Assembly: GCA_035642125.1 (NCBI GenBank)
Contig: DASQSZ010000253.1
Span: 1 to 34,790 of the forward strand
Direction of reading: 5' to 3'
DNA from: CALAED01 sp937891035
GTDB taxonomy: Bacteria > Actinomycetota > Actinomycetes > Streptosporangiales > Streptosporangiaceae
DNA: 34,790 nt
Shown here: positions 31,990 through 34,790 of the stretch, one piece after another
Position numbering within the stretch: the stretch's first letter is position 1
Layout of the letters: every line of letters begins with the position of its first letter
Notes under the pieces: model-generated
Told to the model about the DNA's origin: nothing
Databases searched by the model: none
Seen by the model: the letters and a program-made list of their open reading frames with translations, nothing else
Program-made: the position numbers and the translations under genes

Positions 31990-32422
31990 TATCCGTTCCC
32001 ATTTGTGTGGAGCCCTCCCTCAAACCGATCGACCTGGGGCAGGTCGATCGGAGGGGCATTGACCTGCGGTAATAGGTGTCTTCGTGATCGTTCGCAGGTG
32101 CGCCTCGACTGAGGGTACCGCACAGACGGGAACGCGCCCGACCTGCACGTTCACGACGGCCACCTGGTGATCGACGGGCACTTCGCGTACAGGACCGGCG
32201 CCGCGCCTCGAAATGACGCCGTCCGCGTAATGCCGGGTGCTGACGGTTCGTATCGCGACGGACGAGCACACACCGAGCACACACGGCCCGGAACCGCTTC
32301 CAGGTACGGTTCCTTCGTGTCCGCTGCACGTCCGTGGTGGTCATGCGATGGCGTAGCTGGTGGTGGCGCTGTCGAGTCCCACGGCGAGTCGCATGGGTTG
32401 GGTGAGCGCACGAGCGGGGCAG
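31990..32422. other. Non-coding stretch without a recognised gene
   Basis: Several frames are open but none has a ribosome-binding site and a family resemblance I can defend. The only clear structure is the hairpin at 32025-32051. It is probably decayed element DNA. Confidence 0.5.
32025..32051. terminator. Perfect 11-bp hairpin downstream of the integrase remnant
   Basis: CCGATCGACCT-GGGGC-AGGTCGATCGG forms an uninterrupted stem. There is no T-run. It may be a terminator or a recombination/protein-binding site. Confidence 0.45.
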
Positions 32423-32439
32423 TGCTAGCATTGATAGCA
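32423..32439 (+). promoter_or_regulatory. Probable FitA operator overlapping a -10 element
   Basis: TGCTAGCA-T-TGATAGCA is a near-perfect inverted repeat. The right half TGATAGCA equals, as I recall, the half-site of the gonococcal FitAB operator; there the halves are separated by a longer spacer. TAGCAT (32426-32431) inside it could be the -10. GGAGG for fitA follows at 32443. Confidence 0.55.
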
Positions 32440-32455
32440 GCTGGAGGTGATGGGG

Positions 32456-32701
32456 ATGGCGGCGGTCAGCATCAGAGGTTTGGATGAGGATGTGAAGCGG
32501 CGGCTGCGGGTGCGGGCGGCGCGGCATGGCCGGTCGATGGAGTCGGAGATTCGCGCCATCCTTACCGAGGCGGTGAATGAGCCGTCGGAGTCGGAGGGTT
32601 TGATGACGGCGATCCTTGATCGCTTTGGTGCGGCTGGGGGAGTTGACCTGGATCTGCCTGTGAGGTCGACGCCGGCCCGTGCGGCGGATTTCGGCTCGTG
32701 A
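32456..32701 (+). CDS. fitA: FitA-type ribbon-helix-helix antitoxin
   Basis: An 81-residue protein beginning MAAVSIRGLDEDVKRRLRVR, then AARHGRSMESEIRAIL, a close match to the FitA/Phd-like ribbon-helix-helix family. The start at 32456 has GGAGG at 8 bases; in-frame starts at 32447 and 32450 are too close to it. The N-terminal domain binds DNA as an antitoxin-toxin complex, and the C-terminal part (VDLDLPVRSTPARAADF) should block the toxin. Its stop overlaps the toxin start by 4 bases (GTGA). Confidence 0.9.
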   Translation: MAAVSIRGLDEDVKRRLRVRAARHGRSMESEIRAILTEAVNEPSESEGLMTAILDRFGAAGGVDLDLPVRSTPARAADFGS

Positions 32702-33117
32702 TCGTCTTCGATACCAACGTGATCTCGGAACTGATGAGATCTGAGCCGTCCCCCGTGGTGGTGAGGTGGGTTCGCTCCCGCCGCGCGCGAGAGTTGTACA
32801 CGACGTCGATCACCCTCGCCGAGGTCCGTTACGGCATCGAGCGGCTGCCGGATGGCAGCCGCAAGCAGTTGCTGAAAGACGTGGCAGATGAGGTGTTCGC
32901 CGCGTTCGAGGAGCAGGTGTTGCCATTCGATGCCGAAGCCGCTACACGCTATGCGGTTATCGTGAGCGAACGCGATCGTGTGGGTCTGCCGATTGCTGGG
33001 TTCGATGCGCAGATCGCCGCCATTTGCCGCAGCCGTGGTGCCGCATTGGCCACTCGGAACCTCAAAGATTTTCATGGCACCGGGATCGAGATTCTCGATC
33101 CGTGGCAGGCGAATTAG
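32698..33117 (+). CDS. fitB: FitB/VapC-type PIN-domain ribonuclease toxin
   Basis: A 139-residue PIN protein with the acidic metal-binding residues Asp5 (VFDTNVISELM), Glu42 (TLAEVRYGIE), Asp103 (GFDAQIAAI) and Asp124 (NLKDF), all in place, so it is probably active. The start is GTG 32698, overlapping the antitoxin stop. Family knowledge: PIN toxins cut RNA, often tRNA or rRNA, and are neutralised by the co-encoded antitoxin. It probably stabilises the surrounding island. Confidence 0.93.
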   Translation: MIVFDTNVISELMRSEPSPVVVRWVRSRRARELYTTSITLAEVRYGIERLPDGSRKQLLKDVADEVFAAFEEQVLPFDAEAATRYAVIVSERDRVGLPIAGFDAQIAAICRSRGAALATRNLKDFHGTGIEILDPWQAN

Positions 33118-33306
33118 CTGGTCCCGCCTGTAGGGGCTTCATTATCTCGATTCGGGCACTGACCTGCGGGTTTCTCGGCGGGATCATGCGGTGGTTGGGC
33201 AGGCTGGATGGTCATGGTGTGGTCCCTGCTGTAGGACTTGACCGCAACGCCTTGGGCGTCGTGCTGCTGGCGTAGGCATGCTCGCATCTGCGGCCCACCG
33301 GGGATC

Positions 33307-33411
33307 TGGCCGATCCGGCCCAGGGCAACCCAATACGCACTGCGCCGCCTTGCCCGCCGCTGGCACGACCTGAACACCGAGGTCACCGATCTCGAACGTC
33401 ACGCAGCCCCC
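33307..33411 (+). mobile_element. Scrap of an IS110-family transposase gene
   Basis: About 30 codons in one frame (TQYALRRLARRWHDLNTEVT, then DLERH) resemble the helical region in the middle of IS110 transposases. Neither the DEDD nor the Ser-containing domain is present, and no start or terminal sequence is seen. It abuts the truncated decarboxylase gene on the other strand. The identification is by eye and modest. Confidence 0.4.
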
Positions 33412-33594
33412 AACGGACCGGTGCCCGGCCGAGCACCCGACGGCACCGGCGAGCCCCATCGATCCGACCATGTAGAAGTTCTCCGGGCGGGGGAAGTTCG
33501 CCTGCGCGATGCGGCAGGTGTACCCGGTGGTGCAGATGGCGGGGGCCCTCCCCGCCGCATGGAGTGCGGCACTGATCGCCTGTTCCTTTTTCAT
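33412..33594 (-). pseudogene. Truncated beta subunit of a ThDP-dependent decarboxylase
   Basis: It begins at ATG 33594, overlapping the previous stop as TGATG. MKKEQAISAALHAAG, CTTGYTCRIAQANF and PENFYMVGSMGLAGAVG match the start of the pyrophosphate-binding half of phosphonopyruvate/sulfopyruvate decarboxylases. The match ends near 33435, before the essential GDG...N diphosphate-binding motif. The frame then runs on through unrelated sequence to 33184. The break coincides with the IS110-like scrap. The enzyme half is therefore not functional. Confidence 0.6.
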
Positions 33595-34135
33595 CACGAT
33601 GCGGCGCTCCAGCCGAATAACCCCGGTGAGACAAGTAGGGCCGACGCACGCCCGGTCCGTACCTCGTCCGCCGCGGCGGCGACAGCGTCCTGCGGCCATT
33701 CAGCGGGAAGGGAACGGGCCGGGACGGTCAGGGATTCGAGCAGGCTCCGGGTGATGCCGCCCATGACCAGGTTCTCGGACGTGTCGTCCTCATCGGTGCC
33801 GCGCATGCCGATGACGAGCAGTATCGGCAGCCGGTAGGGCAGGACCAGTGAGGCCAGGGCGTTGACGCTCTGGCCCAGCCCGGAGTTCTGCATCGCCACA
33901 ACCGGGGTGCACCCTACAAGGCAGGCCCCGGCGGCCATACCGACGGCCGGGTCCTCTCGTACGACGTACTCTTGGATCCCGCGCTGTTCCAGCCGGTCGA
34001 TCAGGCGCGCCATCAGCCCATCGGGAGTGCAGTAGAAGGGGCCGGTGAACCGCGCGGCCAGGAGTCAGCCACCGCTTCGGCGAGAGCGTTCCCGGCATGG
34101 CAGCCGACACGGGCGGCCGGGATCAGGGCGGTCAT
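33594..34135 (-). pseudogene. Frameshifted alpha subunit of a ThDP-dependent decarboxylase
   Basis: The gene should start at ATG 34135, overlapping the PPOX stop as ATGA. The first frame (to about DSWPRG, near 34060) then needs a one-base shift to continue as FTGPFYCTPDGLMARLIDRL. The downstream frame matches the pyrimidine-binding half of phosphonopyruvate/sulfopyruvate decarboxylases: VVREDPAVGMAAGACLVG, with the catalytic Glu, and VVAMQNSGLGQSVNALASL. If the shift is real, only 139 residues from ATG 34013 could be made. That ATG overlaps the stop of the first frame as TGATG, so reinitiation is possible. Confidence 0.65.
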
Positions 34136-34587
34136 CGGAGCCATTCCCCCTCGCGCATGAGGTCCCGGCCCTGTAGTTCATTGGCTTCGCGCCAGGCCTG
34201 TACGTGCTGGGGTCGGATCACGAAGAACTGGTACGGGGTCTTGAGCCGGCACGGGTCGAACCCGGTTTTCTCCGCGAAGGCGTCGCCTAGTGCCTTCTCG
34301 ACGTCTTCGGCGGTCATGGCCGTGGCGGTGCCGCGGACCAGCACGACGTCGCGGGTGTGGCCGAAAGCCATCCGTGCTTGGCCGTTTGCCCGCAGGTTTC
34401 GGGCCGTTGGTGAGCTATGCGGAGTGGAGATGACGAACGCCGATCCGTCCCAAAGGAAGGAGACCGGGACCTGGTAAGGGTTTCCCTTGAGATCTGCCGT
34501 GGCGAGCCAGGTGTCGACGTCAGAGGCGAAACGGTTACGAGTGTCGGCCAGGCGCTGAGCGAGGTCACGCGGGACGTCAAAGTTCAT
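34132..34587 (-). CDS. PPOX-fold FMN/F420-binding protein
   Basis: A 151-residue split-barrel protein of the pyridoxamine 5'-phosphate oxidase family: WLATADLKGNPYQVPVSFLW, RNLRANGQARMAFGHTRDV and the C-terminal FFVIRPQHVQAWREANEL. Such small members bind FMN or F420 and reduce or oxidise small substrates; the substrate is unknown. Its stop overlaps the next gene start as ATGA, so it heads an operon with the decarboxylase subunits. The start at 34587 has a GGAAG-like site. Confidence 0.85.
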   Translation of the reverse strand: MNFDVPRDLAQRLADTRNRFASDVDTWLATADLKGNPYQVPVSFLWDGSAFVISTPHSSPTARNLRANGQARMAFGHTRDVVLVRGTATAMTAEDVEKALGDAFAEKTGFDPCRLKTPYQFFVIRPQHVQAWREANELQGRDLMREGEWLR

Positions 34588-34596
34588 GGTGCGCTT

Positions 34597-34610
34597 CCAA
34601 CCAAGGTTGG
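34597..34610. promoter_or_regulatory. Inverted repeat upstream of the PPOX gene
   Basis: CCAACC-AA-GGTTGG lies 10 bases upstream of the PPOX start, between it and the stop of the next gene. A TATTAA-like string follows on the minus strand. It is a possible operator/promoter. Confidence 0.35.
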
Positions 34611-34627
34611 TGGTTAATAGGTACTAG

Positions 34628-34790
34628 TCAGCCGGTGGCCATTGAGGCCCGTGGGCCGGGGTGCGGGCCGGTGCCGCGCAGGAACCGGTCGAGGTCAACG
34701 TATCGTTCGTCGTGGACACCGGATGCCTTCCAGGCCACGTGTGTGCGGGGCGGGCGAGAGTCGTCGTGGAAGTAGACCGCTTCGAGTCCG
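34628..34790 (-). CDS. C-terminal end of an unidentified protein (partial)
   Basis: The last 53 codons of a minus-strand gene entering from the right edge, stopping at TGA 34628-34630. Visible motifs are AVYFHDDSRPPRTHVAWK and RYVDLDRFLRG. Codon use is coding-like. The part seen is too short to name. It is upstream of the PPOX gene on the same strand and 40 bases away, so it may be in the same cluster. Confidence 0.6.
   Translation of the reverse strand, partial: GLEAVYFHDDSRPPRTHVAWKASGVHDERYVDLDRFLRGTGPHPGPRASMATG

Noticed and set aside
32090..32420. Possible coding frames between the integrase remnant and fitA
   Set aside because: Both strands are open in places, but no frame has a start with a ribosome-binding site and a recognisable family.
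31181..34790. A second copy of the ssrA 3' end (attR)
   Set aside because: I looked for the GGTTCGATTCCCGCCACC string or close variants and did not see one in the remaining sequence.
1..34790. CRISPR arrays, rRNA or ordinary tRNA genes
   Set aside because: No regularly spaced direct repeats, no rRNA-like blocks, and the only tRNA-like T-arm is that of tmRNA.

Overview
The window is chromosomal DNA from a high-GC actinobacterium. Evidence for this is the very high G/C at third codon positions, frequent GTG starts with 4-base ATGA/GTGA overlaps, a DUF5753/DUF397 regulator pair, a 180-kDa-type NAD-glutamate dehydrogenase, a ydaO-type (c-di-AMP) riboswitch ahead of an NlpC/P60 gene, and the prfB-ftsE-ftsX-(S41 protease)-smpB-ssrA order. 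Streptosporangiales or a close relative is my best guess (inference, no search run).

Layout. (1) 1-6200 is an accessory, signalling-rich stretch. It holds the 3' part of a large nSTAND-type NTPase/WD40 protein, a tightly overlapping minus-strand operon of three small unknown genes, the divergent XRE (DUF5753) plus DUF397 pair, a conserved unknown gene, and the decayed ends of an NB-ARC-like gene. (2) 6300-10200 carries an AraC-type regulator, a HAD-like protein whose nucleophilic Asp is replaced by Asn, and acetoacetate-CoA ligase, the last two translationally coupled. (3) 10190-20510 holds an NlpC/P60 endopeptidase, a small membrane protein, a membrane Ser/Thr kinase, tryptophan 2,3-dioxygenase followed closely by NAD-glutamate dehydrogenase, and a c-di-AMP riboswitch controlling a second NlpC/P60 hydrolase. 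(4) 20600-22930 has two tandem paralogous lipoproteins. (5) 23100-31180 is the conserved core: prfB, a small zinc-ribbon membrane protein, ftsE, ftsX, an S41 protease, smpB, a penicillin-binding-protein homologue lacking every catalytic motif, a candidate structured RNA, and tmRNA. (6) 31180-34790 is accessory DNA beyond the tmRNA 3' end: an integrase remnant, a FitAB toxin-antitoxin pair with FitA-like half-sites in its promoter region, an IS110-like scrap, and a broken two-subunit ThDP decarboxylase operon led by a PPOX-fold flavin/F420 gene.

How the parts connect. Region 5 puts translation termination (RF2) and ribosome rescue (SmpB and tmRNA) next to the FtsEX divisome switch and cell-wall proteins. 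The riboswitch ties a peptidoglycan hydrolase to c-di-AMP. Region 6 is a typical ssrA-integrated island whose integrase and cargo have decayed.

Most worth a second look: the pseudo-PBP with its SxxK, SxN and KTG motifs all replaced; RF2 carrying SQY where SPF is expected; the four-hairpin RNA candidate with an ECF-like promoter between that PBP gene and ssrA; and two mini-ORFs of 4-5 codons overlapping the starts of gdh and ftsE.
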